NCBI RefSeq assembly: GCF_903642285.1
Contig: NZ_CAHJWJ010000024.1
Span: forward strand, 1-51,210
Direction of reading: 5' to 3'
DNA length: 51,210 nucleotides
Source of the DNA: Sphingomonas bacterium
Lineage (GTDB): Bacteria; Pseudomonadota; Alphaproteobacteria; Sphingomonadales; Sphingomonadaceae
Shown: positions 11,739 through 21,093 of the stretch, piece by piece
Layout: every line of letters starts with the position of its first letter
Position numbering within the stretch: position 1 is the stretch's first letter
The notes under the pieces: generated by a model
Told to the model about the DNA's origin: nothing
Databases searched by the model: none
The model's input: the letters and a program-made list of their open reading frames with translations, nothing else
Translations under genes and position numbers: made by a program

Positions 11739-14294
11739 CTATTCCGCGGCCTTCTTAACGGCGGGCTTCTTCGCAGCGACCTTCCTGGCCGGTGCCTTCT
11801 TCACCGCCGCCTTCTTGGGCACCGCCGCCTTCTTCCCTTTCTTCACCGGTGCCGTCGCCGCGCGCACGTCGATCAGCGAGGCGGCTTCTTCCAGCGTCAA
11901 CTGGTCCGGCTCGATCGACTTGGGCAGCGTCGCATTCGTCTCGCCATCGGTGACGTATGCGCCGTAACGCCCCTCCATCAGCTTGATCTCCGCCTCGGTC
12001 CGCGGATGCTTGCCGAGTTCGCGCAAGGGTGCGCGCGGCGCGCCGCGTGCCGGTCGCCCGCCATTCGCCGCTGCTTCCGCCAGCTTCACGACCGCGGCGT
12101 TCATCCCCGTCTCGAACACTTCGGCGGTGGAGGTCAGTCGCGCATATTTGCCGTCATGGACCAGATAGGGGCCGTAGCGGCCGATCGCCGCATTGATCGG
12201 GTTGCCGCTTTCGGGGTGGTTGCCGATCGTCCGCGGCAGCGCGAGCAGCTTCAGCGCGATCTCCAGGTCGAGTTCGACGTCCTTCGGGATCGACGCACGC
12301 TTCGCCTCCTTGCCCTCGCCCAGCTGGATATAGGGCCCGAACCGCCCCGCCTTGCGCTCGACCGGCAGCCCGGTCTCGGGATCGTTGCCGAGCGTTTCCG
12401 GTCCGCTATCCTCGTCCGCGCTGCCGCCTTGCGCGAAGCGTCGGGTGAATTTGCAGTCCGGATAGTTCGAACACGCCACGAACGCGCCGAACTTGCCGCC
12501 ACGCAGCGCGAGCCTTCCCTCGCCGCAATTCGGGCAAAGCCGCGGATCGCCACCGTCCGCCTTGGCGGGAAACAGATAGCTTTCGAGAAACACGTCCAGT
12601 TCGGCGGTGATCGCCGACGGCTGCTGCTCCATCACTTCGGTGGTGCGCGGCTTGAAGTCGCGCCAGAACGCCTCCAGCACCGCCTGCCACTGCGCGCGAC
12701 CGCCCGACACGTCGTCGAGTTCGTCCTCCAGCCCGGCGGTGAAGTCGTAAGAGACGTATTTCTCGAAGAACCGTTCGAGGAACGCGGTCAGCAGTCGGCC
12801 GCTTTCTTCAGCGAAGAAGCGGTTCTTCTCCAGCCGGACATAGCCGCGGTCCTTCAGCACGTCGATCGTGGAGGCATAGGTCGAGGGTCGCCCGATCCCC
12901 AGTTCCTCCAGCCGCTTGATGAGGCTGGCGTCGGAGAAGCGCGGCGGCGGCTGCGTGAAATGCTGTTCGGCCTCGACCGCTTTCTTAGCGGGCGCATCGC
13001 CTTCGCGCATCCGGGGCAGACGGCGCGAGTCCTCGTCTGCGGAGTCGTCGCTGCCCTCCTCGTAGAGCGCGAGATAGCCGGGGAAGAGCACGACCTGCCC
13101 GGTCGCACGCAGCACGTTCCGGCCGGTGCCGTCCGCCAGTTCGGCGACGGTGCGCTCCATCCGCGCCGATGCCATCTGGCTGGCGAGTGCGCGCTTGAAG
13201 ATCAGGTCGTACAGCCGCGCATGATCGCCGCCGCCCGCCTTGTCGCGGCCGAAATCGGTCGGCCGGATCGCCTCGTGCGCTTCCTGCGCGTTCTTCGCCT
13301 TGGTCTGATATTGCCGTGGCTTGTCGGGGACATAGCTTGCGTCGTAGCGGTTCGCGACGGCGAGGCGCGCGGCGGAGATGGCGGACGAATCTATCTGCAC
13401 GCCGTCGGTTCGCATATAGGTGATCGAGCCGTCCTCGTAGAGCCCTTGCGCGATCCGCATGGTGTGGCTGGCCGAGAAGCCGAGCTTGCGTGCCGCCTCC
13501 TGCTGCAGCGTCGAGGTGGTGAAGGGTGGCGGCGGGTTGCGGCCCGCGGGCTTGGTCTCGACGCTCTGGACCGAGAAGCGTCCGTTCTCGACCGCCCGCT
13601 TCGCGGCCATCGCATCGCCCTCGACCGCGATCGACAGCCGGTCGAGCTTCTTGCCGTCCCACTGGACCAGCCTAGCGGTGAACGGCGTGCCGTCCTGCTC
13701 CATCGCCGCGATCACCGACCAATATTCCTGCGCGCGGAACGCCTCGATCTCGCGCTCGCGCTGGACGACGAGGCGCAGCGCGACCGACTGGACGCGGCCG
13801 GCGGACTTCGCGCCGGGCAGCTTGCGCCACAGCACCGGCGACAGCGTGAAACCGACGAGATAGTCGAGCGCCCGGCGCGCGCGGTACGCATCGATCAGGT
13901 CGGTATCGAGCTCGCGCGGATGCTTCATCGCCTCGGTCACCGTCGCCTTGGTGATCGCGTTGAAGGTGACCCGCTCGACCGCCTTGGGAAGTGCCTTGCG
14001 CAGCCGCAGCACCTCCTGCACGTGCCAGCTGATCGCTTCGCCCTCGCGGTCCGGATCGGTTGCGAGGATCAGGCGGTCGGCGGTCTTCGCCAGATCGGTG
14101 ATCGCTTTCAGCTGCTTGGACTTGTCGGCGTAATTCTCCCAATCCATCGCGAAGCCGTCGTCGGGCTTCACCGACCCGTCCTTCGCGGGCAGATCGCGGA
14201 CATGGCCGTAGGAGGCGAGCACGCGGTAATCGCTGCCGAGGTATTTCTCGATGGTCTTCGCCTTGGCGGGCGATTCGACGATGACAAGCTGCAT
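11739..14294 (-). CDS. topA: DNA topoisomerase I
   Basis: 851 residues from the ATG at 14294 (MQLVIVESPAKAKTIEKYLG). Type IA enzyme that relaxes negative supercoils and balances gyrase. The TOPRIM domain is at the N-terminus (ATDPDREGEAISWHV), and the active-site tyrosine is about residue 293 in SITYMRTDG. A four-cysteine zinc ribbon (CPNCGEG...CSNYPDC) is followed by repeated glycine-rich topo C modules such as GRFGPYIQLG and GRYGPYLVHDG. The protein ends in a tail of about 35 residues made mainly of Lys, Ala and Val, resembling histone H1 tails, which probably adds non-specific DNA binding. A longer open frame upstream of 14294 translates repeats and is not coding. Confidence 0.96.
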   Translation of the reverse strand: MQLVIVESPAKAKTIEKYLGSDYRVLASYGHVRDLPAKDGSVKPDDGFAMDWENYADKSKQLKAITDLAKTADRLILATDPDREGEAISWHVQEVLRLRKALPKAVERVTFNAITKATVTEAMKHPRELDTDLIDAYRARRALDYLVGFTLSPVLWRKLPGAKSAGRVQSVALRLVVQREREIEAFRAQEYWSVIAAMEQDGTPFTARLVQWDGKKLDRLSIAVEGDAMAAKRAVENGRFSVQSVETKPAGRNPPPPFTTSTLQQEAARKLGFSASHTMRIAQGLYEDGSITYMRTDGVQIDSSAISAARLAVANRYDASYVPDKPRQYQTKAKNAQEAHEAIRPTDFGRDKAGGGDHARLYDLIFKRALASQMASARMERTVAELADGTGRNVLRATGQVVLFPGYLALYEEGSDDSADEDSRRLPRMREGDAPAKKAVEAEQHFTQPPPRFSDASLIKRLEELGIGRPSTYASTIDVLKDRGYVRLEKNRFFAEESGRLLTAFLERFFEKYVSYDFTAGLEDELDDVSGGRAQWQAVLEAFWRDFKPRTTEVMEQQPSAITAELDVFLESYLFPAKADGGDPRLCPNCGEGRLALRGGKFGAFVACSNYPDCKFTRRFAQGGSADEDSGPETLGNDPETGLPVERKAGRFGPYIQLGEGKEAKRASIPKDVELDLEIALKLLALPRTIGNHPESGNPINAAIGRYGPYLVHDGKYARLTSTAEVFETGMNAAVVKLAEAAANGGRPARGAPRAPLRELGKHPRTEAEIKLMEGRYGAYVTDGETNATLPKSIEPDQLTLEEAASLIDVRAATAPVKKGKKAAVPKKAAVKKAPARKVAAKKPAVKKAAE

Positions 14295-14398
14295 GGGGTT
14301 CGAAGCGTCCTTACGTGTACGCGCGAGGGTGGGGTGGGGTTGCGGGGGCGTCAAGCGGGCGGGGCGGCGACGGCGGGCGTTCGCCATACCGATGGTTC

Positions 14399-14418
14399 GG
14401 AAGTGGACGAAGTGGACG
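14399..14418. repeat. tandem AAGTGGA motif, topA-proximal copy
   Basis: GGAAGTGGAC is directly followed by GAAGTGGACG: two 9-base units in tandem. It lies about 105 bases upstream of the topA ATG. The same layout recurs at 14622-14641 and, in the opposite sense, upstream of gyrB. Confidence 0.6.
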
Positions 14419-14489
14419 CCCCGCCCCCGTTCGAATCCGGCCTGCTGAAATCGAAACGTCGAGACCCAAGGCGAGCCGAGCATGGTTTG

Positions 14490-14592
14490 CCACCCCGGCG
14501 AAGGCCGGGGCCCAGGTGCAAAGGTCGATGTAACGATGTGCATCGCGCCGCCACCTTCGCTCGGCAACTGGCCCCGGCCTTCGCCGGGGTGG
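14490..14592. repeat. dispersed palindromic element, CACCCCGGC family
   Basis: Arms CCACCCCGGCGAAGGCCGGG and CCCGGCCTTCGCCGGGGTGG are perfect inverted repeats around a centre of about 55 bases. A second copy lies at 23553-23655 with a different centre. REP-like extragenic element. Confidence 0.8.
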
Positions 14593-14621
14593 TCGGCGGG
14601 TCGAGCGGGGCCAACCCGGTC

Positions 14622-14664
14622 GGAAGTGGAGGAAGTGGAGGCGTGCCAATGCGCTTTCCACTTC
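14622..14664. repeat. tandem AAGTGGA motif with inverted copy, topA-distal
   Basis: GGAAGTGGAG and GAAGTGGAGG are in tandem (14622-14641), and TCCACTTC follows at 14657-14664, so GAAGTGGA (14632-14639) can form an 8-bp stem with it. The 13-mer AAGTGGAGGCGTG is identical to 1934-1946 upstream of gyrB. Confidence 0.6.
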
Positions 14665-14702
14665 GTGCGAAAAGAAGGACTTACGCCGTCACGCGACCCC
14701 AT

Positions 14703-14725
14703 CGTTCCCGCGTTCGCGGGAGAAC
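14703..14725. repeat. GTTC/GAAC bulged hairpin, copy 2
   Basis: GTTC-CCGC, a GTTC loop, GCGG, a GA bulge and GAAC. Compared with copy 1 at 1591-1614, both sides of the inner stem change together and the GA bulge is kept, which supports a conserved structure. Confidence 0.55.
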
Positions 14726-14912
14726 ATCCAGGACAGAGGATCACATGGGTTCGCATCATGCGGGCATGGCATGGCAAATGGTTTGTAGGACAGCGGGGAG
14801 TGGCGGGTTTCGCCTCGATTTTAAGACTCGTCGCGGGTCTAACCGGCCCGCTTGAACGAGCCGTCCATTGAGCTTGTCGACCGTTGACGGTAAACCCGCT
14901 TCAGGAGGGCAT

Positions 14913-15314
14913 ATGAAAGCGTCTTGCCAATGCGGTCAATTGCACGTGGACGTGCCGGGCCCAACGGTTGCTGTCGTCGCGTGCCACTGTTTGGCTTGTC
15001 AGAAGCGGTCCGGTTCGCCGTTTGGCGTAGCAGCCTACTATCCTCATGTGCAGGTCGAGGTAAACGGTATCTCAAAGCAATTCAGTCGACCGACAGAGTT
15101 GGGCGAACGCTTCGATCATTTCTTCTGCCCCGATTGCGGCACGACGGTGTTCATGAGGGGAAAAAAGAACCCCGATATGACAGGTATTCCCATCGGCCTT
15201 ATTGACGACCAACATGCGATGCAGCCCGTCCGGTCGGTCTGGGAAGACAGGCGTCACGCGTGGGTCGAGATTCCCACCGCCGTTCAGCATTTTTCGCGCG
15301 GGCGCGTTGGTTGA
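14913..15314 (+). CDS. GFA-family (CENP-V/GFA domain) zinc-binding protein
   Basis: 133 residues from the ATG at 14913, preceded by AGGAGGG at ideal spacing. The family is named after glutathione-dependent formaldehyde-activating enzyme. The zinc-binding cysteines are CQCGQL, CHCLACQKRSGSPFG and FCPDCGTTVF. Most members have no proven enzymatic function, and several described as formaldehyde-activating do not catalyse that step, so I only name the family. The region is slightly less GC-rich than the neighbours. It is divergent from topA. Confidence 0.9.
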   Translation: MKASCQCGQLHVDVPGPTVAVVACHCLACQKRSGSPFGVAAYYPHVQVEVNGISKQFSRPTELGERFDHFFCPDCGTTVFMRGKKNPDMTGIPIGLIDDQHAMQPVRSVWEDRRHAWVEIPTAVQHFSRGRVG

Positions 15315-15368
15315 TCGCTAAACTATTTTAAGCTCGCGTGTCCGCCATGTCCGCTTTCCATCATCCCG

Positions 15369-16469
15369 CTATCCCAGGCTGACCCGCCCGCCCGCATGGC
15401 GTTCGATACGGCCTGCGAGTTCCAGTTCCAGCAATATGATCTGCACGATCGGGGACGATAGCCCCGACTGCCGGATCAGCTCGTCGACGCCGCAGGGCAC
15501 GGGGCCGAGCAGCGCCACGACACGCCGCCGGTCGGCGTCGCTCGCATCCTCGGGCGGGGGCCCGTCGAAGCGGGCGCCCGGCGATCGCACCGCGCGCGCA
15601 TCGATCGGGCGGACCTGCTCCAGTATGTCCGCCGCCGACTGCACCAGCGTCGCGCCCTCGCGGATCAGCATGTTGCCGCCCTGCGCGCGCGGGTCGAGCG
15701 GGCTGCCGGGGACCGCCATCACCTCGCGCCCCATCTCGCCCGCCAGCCGCGCGGTGATGAGCGAGCCGGATTTCTGCACCGCCTCCACGACCACGGTGCC
15801 GAGCGACAGACCGGCGATGATCCGGTTGCGGTACGGAAAATGCCGCGCACGCGGTTCGATGCCGGGCGGTTGTTCGGCGACCAGCAATCCCCGCGTCGCC
15901 ACCATGTCCTGCAGATCGGCATTGTCGGGCGGGTAGGCGATGTCGATCCCGCCGGCGATCACGCCGATCGTCGCACCGGGGCGTTCGGGGGTGCCGACCG
16001 ACCCGTGGTGCGCCGCGGTATCGATCCCACGCGCCAGTCCCGACACCACGCTCGCGCCGCCCGCCACCAGATCATGCGCGATCTCGCGCGCGAAGCGGCA
16101 TGCGGCGGCCGACGCGTTGCGCGCGCCGACCAGCGCGATGCAGGGGCGGCCGTTCGCCAGCGCGACGTCGCCGCGGACGATCAGCGCGGGCGGTGCGTTC
16201 TCGATCTCGGCGAGCAGCACCGGATAATCGGCGTCGTCCAGGAACAGATATCGCGCACCGGCGCGCGCGGTCGCCGCCATCTCGCGCGCGATCGTCCGTT
16301 CGTCCGGCACGACCGGCGACCGTCCACCGCCGCCGCGCGCCGCCAGCATCGGCAACGCGTCGATCGCCGCGTCCGCGCTGCCGAACCGGGCGAGCAATTG
16401 CCGATAGGTGACCGGCCCGACCCCCGTCGTCCGGATCAGGCGGAGCCGCGCGACCGCGGCGTCAGCCAC
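15369..16469 (-). CDS. dprA: DNA-processing protein DprA
   Basis: 366 residues from a GTG at 16469. DprA binds incoming single-stranded DNA and loads RecA during natural transformation. An N-terminal helix-hairpin-like part (GVGPVTYRQLL) precedes the Rossmann-like core with VGARNAS, SGLARGIDTAAHHGS, GVIAGGIDIAYPPDN, FPYRNRIIAGLS and PGSPLDPRAQGGNMLIR. A winged-helix-like C-terminal domain follows (residues about 305-366). It overlaps the end of plsY by eight bases, so the two are probably translated together. No other competence genes are in the window. Confidence 0.95.
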   Translation of the reverse strand: MADAAVARLRLIRTTGVGPVTYRQLLARFGSADAAIDALPMLAARGGGGRSPVVPDERTIAREMAATARAGARYLFLDDADYPVLLAEIENAPPALIVRGDVALANGRPCIALVGARNASAAACRFAREIAHDLVAGGASVVSGLARGIDTAAHHGSVGTPERPGATIGVIAGGIDIAYPPDNADLQDMVATRGLLVAEQPPGIEPRARHFPYRNRIIAGLSLGTVVVEAVQKSGSLITARLAGEMGREVMAVPGSPLDPRAQGGNMLIREGATLVQSAADILEQVRPIDARAVRSPGARFDGPPPEDASDADRRRVVALLGPVPCGVDELIRQSGLSSPIVQIILLELELAGRIERHAGGRVSLG

Positions 16470-17067
16470 GCTTGCGCCCGATACGGGGTTCCGTGCCCGC
16501 CAGCAGGCGTTCGAGATTGGGCCCGTGCTTCCATACCACCAGCAGCGCCAGCGCGATGAGGAGCAGCACCAGATCGAACCGCCCGAGCAACGCGGCGCTG
16601 ACCGGCGTGCTCGCCGCCGCGACCATCCCCGCCAGCGACGAGATCCGGAGCGCCGCCAGCAGCGCCAGCCACATCAGCGCATAGACGAGCCCGATCGGCC
16701 AATAGAGCGCGAGCGCGATTCCCAGCAGTGTCGCCACCCCCTTGCCGCCGCGAAAGCGAAGCCAGATCGGATAGCAATGCCCGAGAAACGCGCCCGCCGC
16801 GCCAAGCATCTCGTCGCCCGCGAACAGCCGCGCGACCAGCAACACCGCGACCAGCCCCTTCAGCATGTCGAGCAGCAACGTCGCCACGGCCAGCCCCTTG
16901 CGACCGGTACGAAGCACGTTGGTCGCGCCGATATTGCCCGATCCGATCGTCCGAAGATCGCCTGCGCCTGCCAGCCGCGTCAGGATCACGCCGAACGGGA
17001 TCGCGCCGAGCAGATAGCCGAGCGCGAGCGCCATCGCCGGTGCGGTCCACAGGATTTCGGTATGCAC
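16462..17067 (-). CDS. plsY: glycerol-3-phosphate acyltransferase PlsY
   Basis: 201 residues from a GTG at 17067 with a GGGGG run upstream. This inner-membrane enzyme acylates glycerol-3-phosphate from acyl-phosphate, the first step of phospholipid synthesis. Motifs are [14 protein letters not shown], the glycine-rich FRGGKGVAT and the C-terminal [14 protein letters not shown]. About five membrane segments are visible. It is coupled to dprA through an 8-base overlap, an arrangement common in alphaproteobacteria. Confidence 0.95.
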   Translation of the reverse strand: MHTEILWTAPAMALALGYLLGAIPFGVILTRLAGAGDLRTIGSGNIGATNVLRTGRKGLAVATLLLDMLKGLVAVLLVARLFAGDEMLGAAGAFLGHCYPIWLRFRGGKGVATLLGIALALYWPIGLVYALMWLALLAALRISSLAGMVAAASTPVSAALLGRFDLVLLLIALALLVVWKHGPNLERLLAGTEPRIGRKRG

Positions 17068-17168
17068 GCTTTGCCCCCCGGTTCTCCTCCTTAGCCGTTC
17101 CGTTGCGCAAACCCAACAACCTCGAATCGGTGCCTTGCCGCGCCGGGCGATCGGGCTATGCGGGCCGT

Positions 17169-17963
17169 ATGACGGACGACCGCCCGATCCTGTTCTTCGA
17201 CTCCGGCGTCGGCGGGCTGTCGGTCGTCGCGCCGACGCGTGCGCTGCTGCCCGCGGCGCGGTTCGTCTATGCGGCCGACTCGGCGGGGTTTCCCTACGGC
17301 ACGCGAAGCGAAGCCGAGATCGCGGCGCGCGTGCCGGCCTTGCTCGGGCGGCTGGTCGAGCGATACCGATCACGGCTGGTCGTGGTCGCGTGCAACACCG
17401 CGTCGACGATCGCGCTGCCCGCGGTCCGCGCGGCGCTCGACGTGCCCGTCGTGGGCACGGTGCCCGCGATCAGGCCCGCCGCCGCTTTGTCCGTCACGCG
17501 GGTCATCGGCGTGCTGGGCACCGATGCGACGGTGCGGCAGGCCTATGTCGACGATCTCGCCGCGCGGTTCGCCGCGGATTGCACGGTGCTGCGCCACGGC
17601 TCCGCCGCGCTGGTCGGGATGGCGGAGGCCGCGCTGCACGGACACGCCGTCGACCCCGCCGCCTATGCCGCGGTATTGGCGGGATTGTTCGATCAGCCGG
17701 GGGGCGAGCGGATCGACGTGATCGTCAACGCCTGCACGCATTTCCCGCTGGTCGAAGCCGCGCTTGCGGCCGCCGCGCCGGCGGGCGTCCGCTTCGTCGA
17801 CGGATCGGCGGGGATCGCGCGGCGGATCGCTGCACTGACCGCCGGACAGGATTGGTCCGAGCCGGAGCCGGGCGTCGCGGTCTTCACCCGGCTCGGTCGT
17901 GCCGAGGCGGCGCTGGCGCCCGCGTTCGCCGCGAGGGGGTTTGCGCGGATCGAGGCGCTGTGA
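17169..17963 (+). CDS. murI: glutamate racemase
   Basis: 264 residues. It converts L- to D-glutamate for peptidoglycan. The two catalytic cysteines are present: Cys75 in VACNTAS and Cys189 in NACTHFPL, along with [11 protein letters not shown] at the N-terminus and [11 protein letters not shown]. It is divergent from plsY, about 100 bases apart, and precedes hemA by about 75 bases on the same strand. Confidence 0.96.
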   Translation: MTDDRPILFFDSGVGGLSVVAPTRALLPAARFVYAADSAGFPYGTRSEAEIAARVPALLGRLVERYRSRLVVVACNTASTIALPAVRAALDVPVVGTVPAIRPAAALSVTRVIGVLGTDATVRQAYVDDLAARFAADCTVLRHGSAALVGMAEAALHGHAVDPAAYAAVLAGLFDQPGGERIDVIVNACTHFPLVEAALAAAAPAGVRFVDGSAGIARRIAALTAGQDWSEPEPGVAVFTRLGRAEAALAPAFAARGFARIEAL

Positions 17964-18037
17964 TCGATGCATCCGATCAGGATCATGGGTACAAATGCAC
18001 TGGAAAAATACCGGACCGCCGGGTAAGCGCATGCTCC

Positions 18038-19294
18038 ATGAGCGACGGCACGCCCCTGCACCAATCCACGGACGTGCGCGTGGACTATTCCCGCGTCTTC
18101 ACCCAGGCGATCGACCGGCTGCACGCCGAGGGGCGCTACCGCGTCTTCATCGACATCCTGCGCAACAAGGGTTCGTTCCCCAATGCACGCTGTTTCGCCG
18201 GGCATAACGGGCCGAAGCCGATCACGGTGTGGTGTTCGAACGACTATCTCTCGATGGGCCAGCATCCCAAGGTGATCGCGGCGATGGAGGAGGCGCTGCA
18301 CGATGTCGGCGCAGGCTCGGGCGGCACGCGCAACATCGGCGGCAACACGCATTACCATGTCGATCTGGAGGCCGAACTGGCCGACCTGCACGACAAGGAA
18401 GCGGCGTTGCTGTTCACCAGCGGCTATGTCTCGAACGAGGCGACGCTGGCGACGATTGCGAAGATCCTGCCCGGCTGCATCATCTTTTCCGACGAGCTGA
18501 ACCACGCGTCGATGATCGCCGGCATCCGTCATTCGGGCTGCGAGAAGCGGGTGTTCCGCCACAACGACCTGACGCATCTCGAATCGCTGCTGGCGGAGGC
18601 CGATCCCGCCGCGCCGAAGCTGATCGCGTTCGAAAGCGTCTATTCGATGGAGGCCGATGTCGCGCCGATCGCCGCGATCTGCGATCTGGCGGACCGGTAC
18701 AATGCGCTGACCTATCTCGACGAGGTCCATGCGGTCGGCATGTACGGCGGGCGCGGCGGCGGCATTTCCGAACGCGACGACGTCGCCGGGCGGCTGACGA
18801 TCATCGAGGGGACGCTCGGCAAGGCATTCGGCGTCATGGGCGGTTACATCGCCGCCAGCCGGACGATCATCGACGTCATCCGCAGCTATGCGCCGGGCTT
18901 CATCTTCACGACCTCGCTGTCGCCGGTGCTGGTCGCGGGCGTGCTGGCGAGCGTGCGGCACCTGAAGCAGTCGAGCGTCGAGCGCGAGGAACAGCAGGCG
19001 TCCGCGACGGTGCTGAAGGCGATGCTGTCCGAGGCCGGCCTGCCGGTGATGCTCGGCGAGACGCATATCGTGCCGGTGATGGTCGGCGATCCGGTGAAGG
19101 CGAAGAAGATCAGCGACATCCTGCTCGCCGAATACGGCGTGTACGTGCAGCCGATCAATTACCCCACCGTGCCGCGCGGGACCGAGCGGCTGCGCTTCAC
19201 GCCGGGCCCGACGCATACGCCCGCGATGATGCGCGAGCTTACCGGCGCGCTGGTCGAGATCTGGGGCCGGCTGGAACTGCGCAAGGCGGCTTGA
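18038..19294 (+). CDS. hemA: 5-aminolevulinate synthase
   Basis: 418 residues from the ATG at 18038. It condenses glycine and succinyl-CoA with PLP to give ALA, the start of heme synthesis in alphaproteobacteria. The PLP lysine is about residue 262 in [10 protein letters not shown]; other hallmarks are [29 protein letters not shown] and [13 protein letters not shown] at 18080 (giving MDYSRVF, 404 residues) would match the usual family length better, and neither start has a strong ribosome site, so the N-terminus is uncertain. A REP-like element follows. Confidence 0.96.
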   Translation: MSDGTPLHQSTDVRVDYSRVFTQAIDRLHAEGRYRVFIDILRNKGSFPNARCFAGHNGPKPITVWCSNDYLSMGQHPKVIAAMEEALHDVGAGSGGTRNIGGNTHYHVDLEAELADLHDKEAALLFTSGYVSNEATLATIAKILPGCIIFSDELNHASMIAGIRHSGCEKRVFRHNDLTHLESLLAEADPAAPKLIAFESVYSMEADVAPIAAICDLADRYNALTYLDEVHAVGMYGGRGGGISERDDVAGRLTIIEGTLGKAFGVMGGYIAASRTIIDVIRSYAPGFIFTTSLSPVLVAGVLASVRHLKQSSVEREEQQASATVLKAMLSEAGLPVMLGETHIVPVMVGDPVKAKKISDILLAEYGVYVQPINYPTVPRGTERLRFTPGPTHTPAMMRELTGALVEIWGRLELRKAA

Positions 19295-19340
19295 TGGCGT
19301 CGTTGGGTTGATTGTATCGACCGCCGTTCCCGCGCGACAA

Positions 19341-19426
19341 CCGTCATCCCGGGCTCGTCCCGGGATCCAGAGCCACGCAACCGATCGCCTGTAACCCTGG
19401 ATCCCGGGACGAGGCCGGGATGACGG
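19341..19426. repeat. dispersed palindromic element, GTCATCCCGG family
   Basis: CCGTCATCCCGGGCTCGTCC...GATCCAGAG on one side pairs with CTGGATCCCGGGAC...GGGATGACGG on the other. It lies between the convergent 3' ends of hemA and the pterin dehydratase gene, where the hairpin could terminate both transcripts. Confidence 0.8.
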
Positions 19427-19461
19427 CCATCAGGTTGACGTCGGCCGCAACCCAATTAACC

Positions 19462-19782
19462 TCAATCCTCCCCCAATATGGCGTCGATCGCCTCGGCCAT
19501 CTCGATATCGCGGCCGGACAGCCCGCCGGCATCGTGGGTCGTCAGCAGCACCGCGACCCGGTTATAGACGTTGGTCCATTCGGGATGATGATCGGCCTTC
19601 TCCGCGATCAGCGCGACTTGGGTCATGAACCCGAACGCCTCGACGAAATCGGAAAATACGATCGACCGCGTGATCGCGTCGCGCGCCTCGTCATAATCCC
19701 ATTCGGGCAGGCCATCGAGCGCATCCGCGCGTTCTGCGTCGCTCAGCGGTTGGAGGTCGGGAGCGGGGGCGGGCGTGGTCAT
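19462..19782 (-). CDS. phhB: 4a-hydroxytetrahydrobiopterin dehydratase
   Basis: 106 residues, pterin-4a-carbinolamine dehydratase family. It regenerates the pterin cofactor after aromatic hydroxylation and may have a role in molybdopterin metabolism when no hydroxylase is present. The catalytic motif [12 protein letters not shown] and the C-terminal [11 protein letters not shown] are intact, as is [12 protein letters not shown]. It stands alone, convergent with hemA and divergent from ccmA. Confidence 0.93.
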   Translation of the reverse strand: MTTPAPAPDLQPLSDAERADALDGLPEWDYDEARDAITRSIVFSDFVEAFGFMTQVALIAEKADHHPEWTNVYNRVAVLLTTHDAGGLSGRDIEMAEAIDAILGED

Positions 19783-19867
19783 GGCGCGTGCTTCCTTGCC
19801 GGTACGGTCGCGACCGGCCTATGGCGGAGCACATGAGCGGGCAAGGGGCGATCGGCGAGGCGAAGGC

Positions 19868-20449
19868 GTGACCGCGCTGCTGTCGTTCGACCAGGTCGCA
19901 GCCATCCGGCGCGGCGAGACGCTGTTCGAGGACCTGTCCTTCGCGCTGTCGCGCGGCAAGGCGCTGCTCGTCACCGGTCCCAATGGTGCAGGAAAGTCCA
20001 CGCTGATCCGGATCGCGGCGGGACTGCTCAGGCCGGGCGCGGGGCGCATCGTCCGGCGGGGGCGCACCGCGCTGCTCGCCGAGACCGCGGCACTGGACGC
20101 GGAGCGCAGCGTTGCGGAGGCGTTGGCCTTCTGGGCGCGGCTCGACGGTCGCTCGCATCACGTTGCCGCGGCGCTCGACGAACTGGGGTTGACCGCGCTC
20201 GGCGATGTGCCGGTGCGGATGTTGTCGACCGGCCAGCGCCGCCGGGTGGCGATGGCGCGCGTGGTGGCCAGCGCCGCGCCGCTGTGGCTGCTGGACGAGC
20301 CCGCCAACGGGCTCGACGCGGCGGCGGCGGCGCGGCTCGAGGCGCTGATCGCGCGTCACCGGGAGGGCGGCGGCGTGGTCGTCGTCGCGACGCATCTGCC
20401 CATCTCGGTACCGGACGCCGCGGCATTGGCGTTGGGCGGCGTAGCATGA
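19868..20449 (+). CDS. ccmA: heme exporter ATP-binding protein CcmA
   Basis: 193 residues from a likely GTG at 19868; the upstream open frame reads sequence overlapping the divergent phhB leader and is unlikely. ABC ATPase of cytochrome c maturation system I. Walker A is GPNGAGKST (37-45), the signature LSTGQRRRVAMAR and Walker B LWLLDEP, followed by an ATHLPI switch region. With CcmB it powers release of heme-loaded CcmE. The stop overlaps the ccmB start (ATGA). Confidence 0.92.
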   Translation: MTALLSFDQVAAIRRGETLFEDLSFALSRGKALLVTGPNGAGKSTLIRIAAGLLRPGAGRIVRRGRTALLAETAALDAERSVAEALAFWARLDGRSHHVAAALDELGLTALGDVPVRMLSTGQRRRVAMARVVASAAPLWLLDEPANGLDAAAAARLEALIARHREGGGVVVVATHLPISVPDAAALALGGVA

Positions 20450-21093
20450 TCGCGATCGTCCTGCGCGACGTCCGCCGCGCATACGCTGGTGGCGGCACGA
20501 CGCTGGTCGTCGCGTTCTTCCTGCTGGTCGCGATCCTGTTCCCGTTCGCGATCGGGCCCGACACCGCGCTGCTGGCGCGCATTGGCGGCGGGGTGATCTG
20601 GGCGGCGGCGCTGCTCGCCGCGCTGATCCCGGTCGAGCGGCTGGTCGCCCCCGACCTGGAGGGCGGCGTGCTCGACCAGTATGCGGTGCGCGGGATATCG
20701 ATGGCGGCAGTGGCGGCGGCGAAGATCGTCGCGCACTGGCTCGCCTTCGCGCCGCCGCTGATGCTGGCGGCGGTGGTCGCGGGTGGATTGCTCGGCGTGC
20801 CGCTGCGGACGCTGGGTCTGGTCGAGGCGGGGCTGGCGATCGGCACCCCGGGCCTCGCCGCGCTGGCCGTCGCGACGGGGGCGTTAGTAGCGGGGCTTCG
20901 CGGCGGTAGCGCGGTCGCTGGGCTGGTCATGCTGCCGCTTGCGGTACCGCTGCTGATCTTCGGGGCTGGCGCGAGTGCCGATATCGTCGGGGGCGGCGCG
21001 GGCGCGCTGAAGCTGCTGGCCGCGGTCAGCCTGGTGCTGCTGGCGGGGGCACCGTTCGCGGCGGGCGCGGCGATGCGGGCGGGAATGGAATAA
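20446..21093 (+). CDS. ccmB: heme exporter membrane protein CcmB
   Basis: 215 residues, with about six membrane helices. Permease half of the CcmAB ABC transporter acting with CcmC-CcmE. The conserved segments FPFAIGPDTALLARIGGG, LERLVAPDLEGGVLDQ-type (here VERLVAPD) and GTPGLAALAVATGAL are present. It is coupled to ccmA and is directly followed by a terminator-like hairpin, so ccmC, ccmD and ccmE are not part of this transcript. Confidence 0.93.
   Translation: MIAIVLRDVRRAYAGGGTTLVVAFFLLVAILFPFAIGPDTALLARIGGGVIWAAALLAALIPVERLVAPDLEGGVLDQYAVRGISMAAVAAAKIVAHWLAFAPPLMLAAVVAGGLLGVPLRTLGLVEAGLAIGTPGLAALAVATGALVAGLRGGSAVAGLVMLPLAVPLLIFGAGASADIVGGGAGALKLLAAVSLVLLAGAPFAAGAAMRAGME

Larger units (their letters stand above)
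14295..14912. other. repeat-rich divergent intergenic region between topA and the GFA gene
   Basis: 618 bases without a convincing gene. It contains two tandem AAGTGGA-type motifs (14399-14418 and 14622-14641), an inverted copy (14657-14664), a CACCCCGGC-type paired-arm element (14490-14592) and a GTTC-type bulged hairpin (14703-14725). The AAGTGGA motif and the GTTC hairpin are shared with the region upstream of gyrB. The last 150 bases before the GFA gene are less structured. Confidence 0.75.

Noticed and set aside
14295..14777. N-terminal extension of topA
   Set aside because: Translated repeats only; TopA starts with MQLVIVESPAKAK as in other species.
12006..14855. Long plus-strand frame antisense to topA
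   Set aside because: No family resemblance; topA on the other strand has every expected motif.
14850..14895. GAGCTTGTCGACCG near the GFA gene as a further copy of the CTTGTCGAAG element
   Set aside because: Only part of one arm is present and no matching second arm was found.
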